Assembly (NCBI RefSeq): GCF_022376445.1
Contig: NW_025955137.1
Span: forward strand, 16,313-80,312
DNA length: 64,000 bases
Direction of reading: 5' to 3'
Source: Fomitopsis serialis
Taxonomy: Eukaryota; Basidiomycota; Agaricomycetes; Polyporales; Fomitopsidaceae
The notes beneath the pieces were generated by a model that worked only from the letters and a program-made list of their open reading frames with translations, did not search any database and had not been told where the DNA came from. Within the stretch, counting starts at the first letter, position 1. Each line of letters opens with the position of its first letter. The position numbers were made by a program, and so were the translations under genes. Below are positions 1 to 11,367 of this stretch, in pieces.

Positions 1-338
1 GGCTCTGCGTCTACGTAGTACGTGCACGCTTGCTTTCTCCGCACAAGGAGTCGACCGCCTTGCCCGCCGCGGTCGTCAGTGGTCAGCCCCGCACGAGCCA
101 TCGCCGACTCTGTACGCACCTCCGAGTCTTCGCTGGGGGAGATAAGCTCTCCGGTCACAGGCGGCCTCTCGGAAGCCTGACTCACCATGGAGCCCTCTGC
201 AGGCGCAGACGGACGCTAGCTTCGCCTCTCCCGCTACCGTTCAAGTTCTGCTGCTGTCCTCGAACCCGCCTCACGACCCGCCGAGCCACCTAAACCCCTT
301 GGGCACGCACCCGCCTCACGCACGTCGGACCCGAGACG
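1..338. other. 5' flank of the PQ-loop gene, no gene seen
   Basis: The stretch is C-rich with long pyrimidine tracts, as in basidiomycete promoters and 5' leaders. No open frame in it resembles a protein I know. It probably holds the promoter and leader of the gene starting at 339. Confidence 0.4.
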
Positions 339-1561
339 ATGCGTCCGAACGCCGCGGCGGAGAACGTGCTCGGACGATGGGCACGATATGCTGGACGGTC
401 CAGCTCACCCCGCAGATCTGGAAGAGCTGGCGCACAAAGTCGACGGAGGGCCTCTCGCCGTGGTTGTGTGAGTAGTCCCATCCCCCCTCCTCCCATCCCC
501 ACCCGCGCTGACCGGCCCTCCTCCCCCCCCGCGGACACCCCCTGGCGGACGACAGGTTTTGTGGGGCCCGCCGCGGGGTTCATGGGCGTCTACGCGATCG
601 TGCAGGACCTCAACGTCCCGCTCATCGTGCAGCCGCAGCTCTTCGGCGCGCTCTGCCTCGCGTCGTGGGCGCAGTGCCAGTACTACGGCGCGCCGCGGCG
701 CCCGCGCGCGGTCTGTGTGGCGCTGTACGGCGCGGCACTCGCGGGGCTGGCGGGGTTCCAGGGCGGGATGGTGTATGCGGTGCGGGTGAGTGGCCAGTAG
801 TTGGGGTGTGCGGGTGGGCTGAAGATGTGGTTGGTGGGCTGGGTGTTGTAGCCGGCGTATGAGAGGGGGGACGGCGCGCGGTCGAGGCGTTTGGGATCAT
901 CTCGTCGGTCGTACTCTCGCTTGCGCTCTTGTACGTCCCTCTCTGCCCCTCCTTCATGCGCCTCGACTGACCACGCCGGCTTTCCTTCTGTCCACCCCCT
1001 TCTACGCGCGCAACCCACGCTCCCTCACCCGGCCCCCAGCCCGCAGTACTACGAGATCTACGTGCACCGCGAGGTCGTCGGGCTCTCCGTGCCGTTCATG
1101 GCCGTCGACATGCTCGGCGGCGTCCTGAGCGACCTCTCGCTCGCGTGGCGGCCCCCGCCGTTCGCCGCGGTCGCCGCGCTCAGCTACTCGCTCGTCGTCG
1201 TACGTCGTCTCCCCCCTCTCTCCTCTCCCGTCCCGCCAAATGCGCCCGCGCGTGCACTCCTCAGTGCGTCCGACGGCGCGCGAAGACCGCGCGTCGGTTC
1301 CGGGTGTCGCGCTCGCGCGGGTGGATGCTGTGCCCTCTTGTGTTCCATGTGCTGATCTGGGTTTGTATGCAGCTCTTCGACGGCCTCGTGCTCCTCGCCG
1401 CGGCGGTCCTCAACCCGCTCGCCAGGCGCCGCCGCAAGCGGGCCGAGGCTGCCGCGTCCGTCGAGGCGCAGGACGGGCGCGGCGACGTCGACGGCCGGAC
1501 TCGCGCTCGGGCTGATGACGCACGCGGAGATGCAGATTCGGGGTTGATGGCTAGTGACTAG
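339..1561 (+). CDS. PQ-loop repeat membrane protein (two apparent 1-nt frameshifts)
   Basis: Seven-helix PQ-loop proteins (cystinosin/SWEET-like) sit in vacuolar, lysosomal or other membranes and move small solutes; the substrate here is unknown. The start at 339 gives ENVLG, then the first PQ loop reads QLTPQIWKSWRTKSTEGLS. After an intron near 471-555 come the helices GFMGVYAIVQDL and QPQLFGALCLASW, then YYEIYVHREVVGLS, the second loop region, and LFDGLVLLAAAVLNPLARRR with a basic C-terminus. Further introns lie near 787-850, 931-1050, 1200-1372. The frame breaks twice: after GG at 372-373 and at the run of six G at 865-870. One extra G at each restores the family reading. Either the gene is dying or two G runs were under-called. 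Family call is firm; functional status is open. Confidence 0.8.
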
Positions 1562-2204
1562 CAGAGGCTCGGTGCGCTCGCATGCTGTGCGGGATGTACT
1601 GGAGGCGGCGGACGGGGACGCGGAGACGCCGCGATGATGCAGGGGATGAATCCGGTGGAGAGTGTGCGGAACGGGCTCGAGGGGGTGGTGTAGAGCTGAG
1701 ACAGGCCGCGGTTGGGGAAGACAGAAAGGTACGGTTGAGTCTGATCATGGCACGGTCGACGTCGTATCGCATACTAGTACTCACGATGCATGGCTGATCT
1801 AGTCGCCAGGCCTGATCTATTTCGCCCGCTCGGGTACGAATCCGATGTATGAATGTATGGGTTGGGTGCGTACTGGACTGCGTAAAGCGTACGATACTCT
1901 GGAAGCTGAACGTTGCACAGTCGTCCGCGCGAAGGATATAGATACTCCCGACCCATGACGCTGTGCTACGCGTGTACGTGTGATACGAACGGGTCGCAAG
2001 CACAAACGCCGCCTACGATGGCACGGGGATCAGCCTAGCCGTTAGGCGACTAGTTCGTCTTTTGAGCTATGCAATAGCATGCGCACCCACAACTTGAACA
2101 CTCCTCGTTGGCGGCAACTCTCCACCCAAATACAGCAATGACACGCATCCATCACATGAATAGCCCGCAATACTTGCGAGATATAGACGGTGTGGACCAC
2201 GAAC
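1562..2204. other. intergenic, no gene seen
   Basis: Follows the PQ-loop gene. Short open frames on both strands show no recognisable protein and no plausible exon structure. Confidence 0.35.
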
Positions 2205-2476
2205 CGGAGGCGATCTGGGATCTCCGTGCCGTTCATACTCGGTGGTGTCCTGGGCGACCTCTCGCTCGCGTGCAAGCCCCTGCCATTCAACGCTGTCGGT
2301 ACTCGGCTACCCGTTCGTCGAGTTTCCTGTGTTCTCCCCCCTGTCCTGCGTTCTGATAATTCCTTCCGTTCTTGGCGCCCTTACTCATCTCTTGTGCAAT
2401 TGCATTGTTCTTCGACGGCCTCGCCCTCCTAGCTGCTGCGATCCTCAATCCTCTCTCCAAGCTGGATGCGGGCTGA
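2205..2476 (+). pseudogene. relic of the PQ-loop gene (3' exons)
   Basis: Two pieces match the last exons of the gene at 339-1561. Around 2215-2300 the reading GISVPF, then GGVLGDLSLACKPLPFNAV parallels the parent's second loop. After a degenerate intron, 2405-2476 reads LFFDGLALLAAAILNPL and then stops. The frame is broken near 2300 and the segment with VDML is shortened, so this is a decayed partial duplicate. It lies about 650 bp downstream of the parent and in the same orientation. Confidence 0.7.
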
Positions 2477-4348
2477 TGTGACTCCTGTCGATTCACAGCA
2501 CGAGCGTGCCGACATTGAGAACCGTAATCAGGAAGGTATATTTCAAGTTGGGTCGTAACATAGGTCGCGAGCTAATGATATGGTACAGGCTCCAGAGTCG
2601 GTCCTACTGCAAGGTGTAGCAGCATCCATTCGTCGGCATCGTGACTTCGCATACTTGAGAAGCGATGGCGCAGACTAGCCGCTGACTTCTCTCAGTGAGC
2701 AGACTCATGGCGAAGACGAGACCAGTACGGTCGATCACTGCTCGCACCACGCTGAGAAAGTCCGAGCAGGGGAAATCCCACTGGCATCTATATACCGGGC
2801 GTACAAACAACAGAACATGGAGGTATGGCTATTTCGTCGCTCTGATCACCGGTGCTAATGAGGACTGTTGTATCTGGCAGTTACCGGAAGGCACCGAAGC
2901 AGCAAGGTACGTCTCCCTATGCCATTCACAGTGCTCACTGAAAGCTCACTTGCGAAGCCATTTTATTCTGGGCCGAGCGAGCCAGTTTTCCGAGCTACAG
3001 GTGCAGCGATACCGCGGCCCCGAACCCATCAGTACATAGACATCTTCCGCCATCTAACTGCCAGCCCGACGAACTCATGCTCCTCGCTGCCGTTTCTGTC
3101 GTGCTATCTCAGGACGAGCGGAGATGTGGTCGACTAGAGGAGAAGCTCGGTGCGCTCGGATACAATACACCTTGCACTCGAGGATGCGGAAAAGGATGCG
3201 GGGAAGGGATGGGTAGGCCGATATTCCGTGAAATGAAGATCATAGAGGTATCGTCCATTTGTCACATCATAAGCCAATGCGTAAAGCTGATCTGCGGCAC
3301 AGACAAAAACTGTTACTATCATATAGATGGATTATGTCATTAATGGATGAGCGGGATCGGACTCCGTCCGATGTGTGTGCCAGTCTAGCCGGGTATTTGG
3401 GCATAGCTCCAGAGAAGAGACTCAGAGAGTCGTCGACGTATGTCAGGTGAGTAAGGCTCTCTCCGTCGCACGCTTCCCAGTGTTTTGGCGGCGAAGGCGT
3501 CCGACGACGTGGACGGGCTGCCCACGATGGTGTAATGACCGGCAAATTAGCTGGGCCGCGCAGTGGGGCACGCTGCTTCCAGTCCGAGGCTCACTTTGAT
3601 CATCTCCTGTTTCATTCTGTCTTGCCCGCATATACGAGCTGTGCAGGTAGGTCATGCACAGCAGCTTTGAAAGATTAGTCATGATGCTGACTTTCTTTTT
3701 CTTCGCCGAAGATGACAATGTCTATTGCCTTAGGCGAGCCTCGAATGTAGGCCCTGGTTAGCGTCCAATGCTGAATAGACTGTCCGCGGCAACAGACATC
3801 ACCTCTCATACGGTTAGCGGGTCCGCCAAGCTCGGACGGATGCTCTGCTACACGCGGCACAGGAATGGACGAAACGGGATGATTTCGCAATCAAGCCGGT
3901 ATATCTTCTCTCCTACGAGTATCTACATCAGTATTCGTGCTGACTTGCTGTACAAGATTGTATAACAAGTCAAACTATGCACCGGAACTAGTGCCTCTCC
4001 GTGGAGACGCAAGTGGGCACGATATATGCCGTTCTGGCACGGTACCCGGGTTATGCGTGCGGACCCAGACCTAGCCTTTCGGTCTCGTAGACAAGGTCCT
4101 CTTGGAACTCGGCGCGTCAACTTGAAGACAGGACCTAATTGAATCGTGTCGAAAGGACACCGAGCGGCCGACAGTATCTTTATGTGCACACAGCGGTTGT
4201 GCTCACTCGTCATTCAACTCCAGCCCTTCCACTTTGCTCCAGTACTACAAAGCCAGGCTCTCATGCATTGACAACTACGCGTTCCCATACACCCGTCATC
4301 TCTCGTCGCATCCTCTCGCATCCTCAGCCCCACCCTCCCAAACTGGGC
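2477..4348. other. gene-poor worn sequence
   Basis: No intact gene recognised. The piece 2885-3070 resembles 8690-8885. Splice-like signals and short open frames occur, but frames change every 100-200 bp. I read this as remnants of old duplicated genes too decayed to name. Confidence 0.4.
2885..3070 (+). repeat. diverged direct repeat, copy 1 (partner 8690-8885)
   Basis: Shares an ordered series of matches with 8690-8885: a GTACGTC/GTATGCC start, then AAGCTCACTT, CGAGCCAG-like, GCAGGTGCAGCGATACCGCGG versus GCAGGTACAGCAATGCCGCGG, and so on. Identity looks like roughly two thirds. Possibly remnants of one gene family; no function can be assigned. Confidence 0.4.
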
Positions 4349-4912
4349 CTAATAATTCCCAACGTTGATCGACTTAGTGCCCGGGGTGTAGCAATACCCG
4401 TTATCCAGGTGCGTCCCGCAGGTCGAGAGCTGGTTGCAGCTACCTCCGCATCTAAAGGCATCTATCAGTAACTCTTGCGTTCTCTGGGCCGTCTATCCGC
4501 GCACGTACCCGCCCTTGTCGCAGAACCCGACGTTGTTCGTGGCTGCGAGGCACTGCGTGTCCGGGGCGTTGAGGCACTTGGCCGAGCCGTTGTACACGGT
4601 GCACGAGCCGCCGCAGACGTTCTGAGTGCGGCGGTTGCAGTACGTGACCATCGTGTTGTCCGCGGCGCGCGAGGTAAGACCTTCGGGCGCATTGACACCT
4701 GGGATAGGGTCGCCGATAAGGTGAGCTCGGCGTCGGTCGTCTTGAGCCAGGCGATCATCTCTTCCTGAGTGAAGAGCTGGGTGGTGACCTCCGGCTGTGT
4801 GCGGGATGTCAGCACTACTGGCGGGGATGGATGGGGTTATACTGACCGACGGAACTGCAGCGACAACCGCGACGAGGGCGGCGAAGGTGGCGAAGGCGAG
4901 CTTGAACTGCAT
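4349..4912 (-). CDS. small secreted cysteine-rich protein (one apparent 1-nt deletion)
   Basis: The start at 4912 gives a clear signal peptide (MQFKLAFATFAALVAVVAA) ending at AVPS. A 48-bp intron (donor GTCAGT, acceptor CACACAG) leads to an acidic segment with QLFTQEEMIAWLKTTDAELT. Then comes GDPIPGVNAPEGLTSRA and a Cys-rich domain. A second intron of about 60 bp (GTACGT to TTTAG) joins GG to CGGSCNQLSTC and the end TPGTKSINVGNY. Ten cysteines follow the signal peptide, suggesting five disulphides. One base is missing between 4717 and 4718 (T-A on plus, where a G would restore the frame). Such small secreted proteins are common in polypores; I do not know its role. The two-intron structure and the spacing are convincing. 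Confidence 0.75.
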
Positions 4913-5408
4913 CGTAGGAGGTTGCTGAGACTTAGTTCTTGTTGGTGAGGATCTACTTTCGCGACATGCTGCAGCTTATATACCCCAGACAACCTCCCGA
5001 CGACGCTTTTAGACTGACCATGTTCCGTTTGTCAAGGAGGTCATTGTCTGGTCCTCTGGTGGCAAGTCACCAATCGATGACATTGGGCCTGCTGTGGCGG
5101 CAGTGGTCCAGAGTCGCTCTCCAGCGCTCTCCCAGCCTCCGGCCCGTGGCGCCCAAACTTTACAAATTCAAGGATCACTTCGAAGGCTATCAAAACAAGC
5201 GTAATTGGACAGGTTAAATTGAACTGGACTGGAAGTCGAGGACAGTCGTTAAGTTCGCAACGTAATGTGGTCTTGTTTGCAGACTCAATGCGATGCTCTA
5301 CAATAATTTAACGTTCGAAACGCGAATGACTTGACACGGTCGGTGTACTAATGGCAAGTGCAAGATGATCAACCCCGTACCGAACGGGTCCAAATGCCAG
5401 TAGCCGCA
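4913..5408. other. promoter side of the secreted protein gene, no gene seen
   Basis: Contains the upstream region of the minus-strand gene ending at 4912, with TATATA near 4977. No coding signal recognised. Confidence 0.35.
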
Positions 5409-5890
5409 TCACAATCCGAGTCGTGCGTTCATCAAGTCGACACTCGTTACCGCATCATAGGCCGCACAATCGCACGCCGTCATCCACAGCATCCCGTCAG
5501 CCGCTTGCAGTGTGACCACGTCAAAGCGAGACTGCTGATTGTGCCACATGACCTGGTACCGAGCCATTCTCTCGGGGGCGTTTTGCATATTCCACCATCT
5601 CGAATGCTTCGAGTACGAATGCGGCGTCGATATCATTCATCAGGCTAGTGTTCACCTCGATGTCCTTCAAGTTGCCGCGAGGTTGCCGCCGCGCCGCGGC
5701 TTCGACGCCCTTGACACAGGTATAGAACACTGTGCCGATGGTCATGACAAGAATAGAGGCGGGACGAATCACGCGGTTTTTGACAAGCAGTGAAGGTCAG
5801 CCATGGTCACACCCGACGCCGCCGGGAAAATGAACTCCATCTCGCGGAGCCACGGTACGTCCCTCTCTACACACACGCTGCATTGTAGTT
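5409..5890 (-). pseudogene. broken unidentified coding relic
   Basis: Two overlapping minus frames read like one protein. One has GVEAAARRQPRGNLKDIEV and LMNDIDAAFVLEAFEMVEYA; the other continues with APERMARYQVMWHNQ and DGMLWMTACDCAAYDAV. The switch falls at a run of four A near 5584; dropping one A joins them. Further upstream, PWLREMEFIFPAASGVTMAD lies in another frame. Composition is protein-like, but I recognise no family. It is either a pseudogene or a gene with indel errors. Confidence 0.4.
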
Positions 5891-6197
5891 ACACGCGAAA
5901 TCCACCATTGGCATCCCTGCGTGAAACTCGCCCGCCGTCCGCACAACCTCAGTTACGCTTTCTGGGTGGCGACTAGCTGCGGCGCTTGTAGAGCTCGCTA
6001 CCCCATCCAGCCTGAGTGTCAGAAGGACAGAATCTAAAGCACCGTAGGTGCGCGTGATCAGCTTACAGGAATCAGGTCTACAGCACAGACTCGTTAACGG
6101 ACGTACGACATACAAATTGGCTCGCGACATCACGGTGTCAGAGGATACGTTGAGCGGGTGGGCGAGAGGCAGAGTGAATAGCCTCCATAAATAGCCT

Positions 6198-6415
6198 CCA
6201 CTGTCACATATGCATGTCTTTTGGCACAGGAATTCTCGATGGCGGCGACGACTGGGAAGCCAAACATCACAATCACAGGCTAGAAGCAAGGCCATTAGCG
6301 CTTTCGAAACTCATTTAGAGTTCTCCTGCATATTTCGATACAAAGCAGGGTGTTTCGGAGGGAATATATGCATGAAAAAAGGTATGATGCTGGTCGGCGC
6401 ATGACAACGTCGGTG
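6198..6415 (+). repeat. diverged direct repeat, copy 1 (partner 7143-7345)
   Basis: Aligns colinearly with 7143-7345: GGCACAGGAATTCTCGATGG / GACACAGACACGATTCTTGATG, GCCATTAGCGCTTTCGAAACTCA / ACCATTAGCGCTTCGAAACTCA, GTTCTCCTGCATAT in both, ACAAAGCAG in both. Estimated identity is 65-70 per cent over about 200 bp. Old duplication or transposon remnant; no coding capacity recognised. Confidence 0.6.
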
Positions 6416-7142
6416 TCCTCGACGACGCAGTGCGCCGGTAGCTTCCACTGAAGGAGGCCGAACGGAAAGCGGACGTACACTGCTAACCTCGTTCGTTCGC
6501 CGGACCACCCGCTCCAGACGCACAGCAATGATTTGACGACTGAACAGGCGGCCTGCAGGGTCTGAGTATCAGCGTTCAACCTTTCGACATTCAGTGATGG
6601 GCAAAAGAACAGCAGAAATGCCTCAGAGCCGAGACAGCGGGCGCGAGCAGACCACAAGACAAACATAGTCCGAGATGCACATTAGTACGCTGGAGGACAT
6701 GCGTGATTGGGTTTGTCACCTTGACGCTAAGCAGTCCAGCTATGTACGCAGAGCAGTGAGCCGAATATGCCAATCACAGGGTGACCCAAACCAACCGTGT
6801 TGATCGCATGCGGGAGCGATATTCTGATGAACACCCAGGGTGGTCATCCAGTGCGTCAGAAGAATGTGACAGTTTCTACAGCATGAAGGCGGGACACGAT
6901 CAGTTTAGAGGATTCAGGGTATCTATGAATCCGCTCACCGGACGTCAGTGTCAGCGAAGACGTTCGAGAGGGTGCGTGCGCAAGCCATATGGCGGGGCAT
7001 CATCTGGTTACGCACTGGATAACGACGGGGGAGGTCGAGCAGAGCATGGAAGCTTGTTCGAACGGGACCGGCATCTTCTGCGAAAAACGCGGACATGTTC
7101 GTGAGGACAAAGAGTCGCCCACCGAGCCCATAGACAGCATCC

Positions 7143-7345
7143 ATTGTGCTTCACACGTCTTCTGACACAGACACGATTCTTGATGACGGCGAAGACTGCA
7201 AAACCAACATCACAGTTAATTCTAGGAGCAAAACCATTAGCGCTTCGAAACTCACCTACTACAGGTTCTCCTGCATATGGCAACACAAAGCAGCGAATTG
7301 GTCAAACGTGAAGGGGGTATAATGCTAATTCGGCGCCATTGAAGA
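7143..7345 (+). repeat. diverged direct repeat, copy 2
   Basis: Partner of 6198-6415 (945 bp apart, same orientation). Shares the blocks CATTAGCGCTTCGAAACTCA and GTTCTCCTGCATAT. Confidence 0.6.
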
Positions 7346-8689
7346 ATAGGTATGACGAGGATGCGGTGCCCGGATCTCAAAGTGAGATGGTAGCGTAAGA
7401 TGTCAATAGAGAGGACTGTCCCGACAAAAGTCGGACCCGCGGCCGCGGCAATCGGGGTAGTGACCAAGTGATCGCTACAAGCTGGACCCCGAAACATGCA
7501 CTACCCTGGCTTTGAATTCTCTGCGTGCGGCAGACCGAGCTAGTACGGCGATTCAGGGATACGAGATCCACGTGTGTTGTGCGGAATGCCTTCAAGTTCA
7601 GCCGCTCTTTCACAAACATGGCTTCAAGAACTTGTTACACGTACATGCATGTGTCTCAGATAGACAGCCTGGGCATATCCGATGCAAGATGGAACATCGA
7701 CAGCAAAATCGGACAACACGCCTGAACGTGTCAGCTCGCATACCTGGATGCAGTTAATGAGCGATAGAATCAGTAAATTCCCCCGTGTGAGTACACATAT
7801 CTTACCGTTCAGCTGGGCTTGGTGGCTAGGCATTAATAATCGGGGCAGGTGGGGGTATCCACGGGGCATGACCCCTAGTAGAGCATCAGCGAGCATACCA
7901 AGCTCGGCATTCAGACGTTTCGACCGATACTTAGTACTTGAATACACTGCGATAAACTCTTCGTGTTCAAGTTGCCCTCGCAGTTTGCATGTACCTTTTT
8001 TAACGTGCAGAGGGATACTCAGCATCGTCTGCAAAGCGGAAGAGGTAAGTTACCATTGAACGCGTTGAAGTGAACAACAAACCCAAAACAAACCGCACGC
8101 AGTGGGAAGCGTGCGCAGTAGGAGAGCGACCACTTGGTCTACCGAAGAGCACAGGTATAATTGATGCAGACGGTGTCAGAAGGTTCTCAAGCCTAAGGGC
8201 CAGCGCGTCGAGGTCACGAGGCCGCGCTCAATGCTGCAGCATTCAAGTTGCTGTTCCCTCGAGAGTCGACTCAACACCAACCGTGCTAGTACTATGACCT
8301 ACTCTACCTTCGTCGGACCTGCTTTGGTAGTGACGCATTAACAGAACCGCCGCCGGGACAGCTGGCAGTACTACCAGGCGGCCTGCAGCTGAGGTAGTGC
8401 AAGGCGACCATTGTCCGCAGTCATTCACGGGCTTCTTCCTGTCGACCCTTGTGTTGTCTCTACTTCGTGGCTCTCCGGACAATGCACGATGCAGTTTTCA
8501 GGCGAAAAATACCATGCACATTCTGAATAACACCATGCATGCCCAGGACCGGTCGACATGATGGGCCAGAATATGGACACAGAGCGACGAGGAGGGCCGC
8601 AGAGTATTCGCGAAGAGACTCGGAGAGCGGGACAAAGAGTTAAGCAATCACGGTCAGAGAAAATGTGTGGAAGTCACCGAGACACGTGT

Positions 8690-8885
8690 ATGAAGGTATG
8701 CCGCACTATCCCCTCATAGTGTTCACTAAAATTGAAGCTCACTTCAAGCCGGCTCGAAAGGAAGTCCTGGTCCGACTGAGCCAGCTATGCGCACTGCAGG
8801 TACAGCAATGCCGCGGTATTGACCAGTTATTACGTCGTTATCTTTCGCCCATGCATCCCGCTGCTGACAGTCGGCCGCTAGCTTG
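8690..8885 (+). repeat. diverged direct repeat, copy 2 (partner 2885-3070)
   Basis: Shows the same ordered blocks as 2885-3070, notably GCAGGTACAGCAATGCCGCGG. The copies lie about 5.8 kb apart in the same orientation. Confidence 0.4.
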
Positions 8886-10332
8886 CGTTGACAACGTCAT
8901 GACCGGTGAGTTGGTCTCTCAGCGCACATCAGTGCCGCCTGTTGCGACGCTGACGCTGTCCATTGGCAATTCGTTCTTCCAGTCGTGTATCCGGTGTCCC
9001 ATGGCTATGAAGGAAAATATGCGGGGGTAGGCCACGTCGTCATTTTCTGTCCACGCACCCCGAACGTAGAGTGTTGGCTCTGCCGAGCACCCGAAGTCAA
9101 GAATCCGACTGCATTCCCATTAGCATCAGGGCCGACTTCGTGCCCGCTAGTTGGAGGTACAGGCGGACGTGTACGGGAGCTCGCCGCACGGACCGTGAGT
9201 TCTCTCCGCACTACTCTGTCTGCCCTATCTCATACAATCTCATAGGCTATCTTCTACAATGAGTGCACGTCCAATTTCAATGCGAACCTTCTGACGACAG
9301 GCGAGCGCTTTGGAACCCATCTGCGAAAGGGTTGTTAACGGGCGGCTTAGCTGTTGACGTTCGCGTGCCATTGGGTACCGTTTATATGCCGAGAACCGCA
9401 TACAACCCGGAGAAAGTTGCTGATGGCTCCGTCCATTTGTCGAACCACGAGGTGACGGCTAGGTCGCTGAAGACGTCGAGTCCACCTCGCACTCGCTCGG
9501 TATGTGTTGAGGCGTTGTCACTACGTTTAGAAATGAACGAACGAACATTGCTCTAGATAACTGCATGACCCTACGTCGCAGAATCTTTCGCGTCCAAGGC
9601 GTGGCACGGAGAACTCGACTAAGCCGGTGTGTGTATTCACCTGGTGAGTGCACCTTTCGCGTTCGGTTTACGAGAGATAGTCAGGAATGCTCGAGAACTG
9701 ACGGTGGGTTCCGAGTATGAGCGATGCCAGCTTGAGAGTGAACACGCCTACGAGCCCTGCAACCTGTACGAACAGTGTCCGTATGCCATATTCACTTCAA
9801 GTTATGAACAGCCTGTGCAATACACGAGCTGAACCGTCTTAGCTGGTGGATAGCGCGAAGCGAACAGGGAGAAATTGGGCTATCCAAGCTGTACGCAGGG
9901 GTTAAATATCACTGCAATCATTGTCGTTGTCTTCAGCCCCCACGCCTTCGTGGATATCATGCCTTGAAGTCTTGTACACAACACCCTTGTGAAGTAAATT
10001 CTCCTTGGAGCACGACTTCGCTGCACCACTCAGCGAACAAGGTGATCTTGTGCTCACCTCCGAATCCACTACCCTCCCACCCGGCACCTTATTCCATCAA
10101 GTTCCTGCCCCGAAGATCATGATGCATCTTCAACAACGCAGTAGGCGTATTACGTCAGCTGCTGTGGCGAACGGTGGCGGGAACGCAAATAGATCCCATG
10201 ACTTGTAGTACCGATTTCACGCACCGTGGCACACGTCGAAGGAACTTGAACCTCAACTACCAGTTGTCTCGCGCTGGACACTTTCTGACCCAGTCTATCG
10301 CTTCCCGTAGCTTGAGTCGCTTGGAAGTTAGC

Positions 10333-11367
10333 ATGTCGACTGATGGTGCAAGTCGCGGCGCGGACTCAGTGGTGGCGAATGTGCAAGCTGTAGTAAATGA
10401 ATTGGCAATGCTAAAGACGAGGTATGTATCTGAATGTCTATGAGCCTGTTCAGAATGCTAAACTATATTTTGCTGAGTCTAGTTACGCTAATCTTCAGAG
10501 TAGCTACCGCAAAGCGAAGGAAAGGAATGATGTGCTCGAAGGGGAGAACGCAAGACTTCAGCGAGAACTGGACGTCACGCGTCAAACCTTTCAAGTGACT
10601 GCAGTGAAGATAGAGGATGCAGCGCAGAGTGCTCGGGCAGCCGGGGTATCCGTGAGTCTGTGCGTCAGTCGCTCGGTGAAGTACACATTAAATGACTTGA
10701 CGCAGAAGTCTTACATGGAAATCAAAGAGGAGCTGAACGATGTCTTGCACCAGAGAACAGTTGACAGGCTTGAGCATGTGAGTAGCTCCATGTGTTATTG
10801 ACGTGTCTTCAATGATACACGAATAACTTTCGTAGGAGTCTGCAATAGATGCTCTGAGTGCACAACTCGAAAACGTAAAGGCGAAGCACAGCCTGGCGAC
10901 GGCAAAGCAGCTTTCGGCTGTAGGCGCTTCAACGTCTAGATCTTTCCCCGCCGCGAGCGCACTGCCCAGTATTCATCGGACCAAGCTCACGAAATGCGCC
11001 ACTCTAAGCGACGAGAGCACGCAGGCTGCTAATTCTTCCTCCGACTCCGAGCCCATCTCTAGTCTTGTGAGTTCCGCAAAGGTGAACCAGAACCGTGGTA
11101 CCAGCTCGGCCCGGATTCACAGCAGGGCATACTCTGTGAGTACTGATTTGCTCAAGTCTCACCGCATTGCGATAACTAGTCGTGTGATAGTCCATCTTGA
11201 CACTGCGCACGATTCAGGAACAAATGAACTTGAATCGCCAGAATGAACTACGTAACGAACCGTCTTCCTCCGGCATCGAAAAAAGATGCAATCCTATCAT
11301 ACGACAGCGCAAACGCTCGCTAGCTGACGAGCACACCGAAAGTCGGAAGAAGCTGAAGCAATCCTGA
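10333..11367 (+). CDS. P1: coiled-coil protein of the DUF6697-linked family, short form
   Basis: Starts with the family N-terminus (MSTDGAS, then NVQAVVNELAMLKTR). An intron follows, then the coiled coil with LEGENARLQRELDVTRQTFQ and the acidic motif VKIEDAAQSA. Next come introns and DLTQKSYMEIKEELNDVLHQ, a Ser-rich linker, and a last exon with two basic clusters (RQRKRS, RKKLKQ) that resemble nuclear localisation signals. Stop at 11365-11367. At least five introns with good GT-AG ends join all pieces in frame. Unlike P2-P6, no C-terminal DUF6697-like part follows, so it is either a truncated paralog or a separate isoform. Role unknown; the coiled coil suggests an oligomer. Confidence 0.65.

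Larger units (their letters stand above)
5891..10332. other. gene-poor worn sequence with ancient repeats
   Basis: About 4.4 kb with no intact gene I can support. It holds the repeat pair 6198-6415 / 7143-7345, the second copy of the 2885 repeat (8690-8885), and the region upstream of P1. Many short frames exist on both strands; none shows a domain. Confidence 0.4.

Noticed and set aside
5867..6295. 142-residue minus ORF as a gene
   Set aside because: Overlaps the ancient repeat at 6198-6415 and shows no family resemblance.
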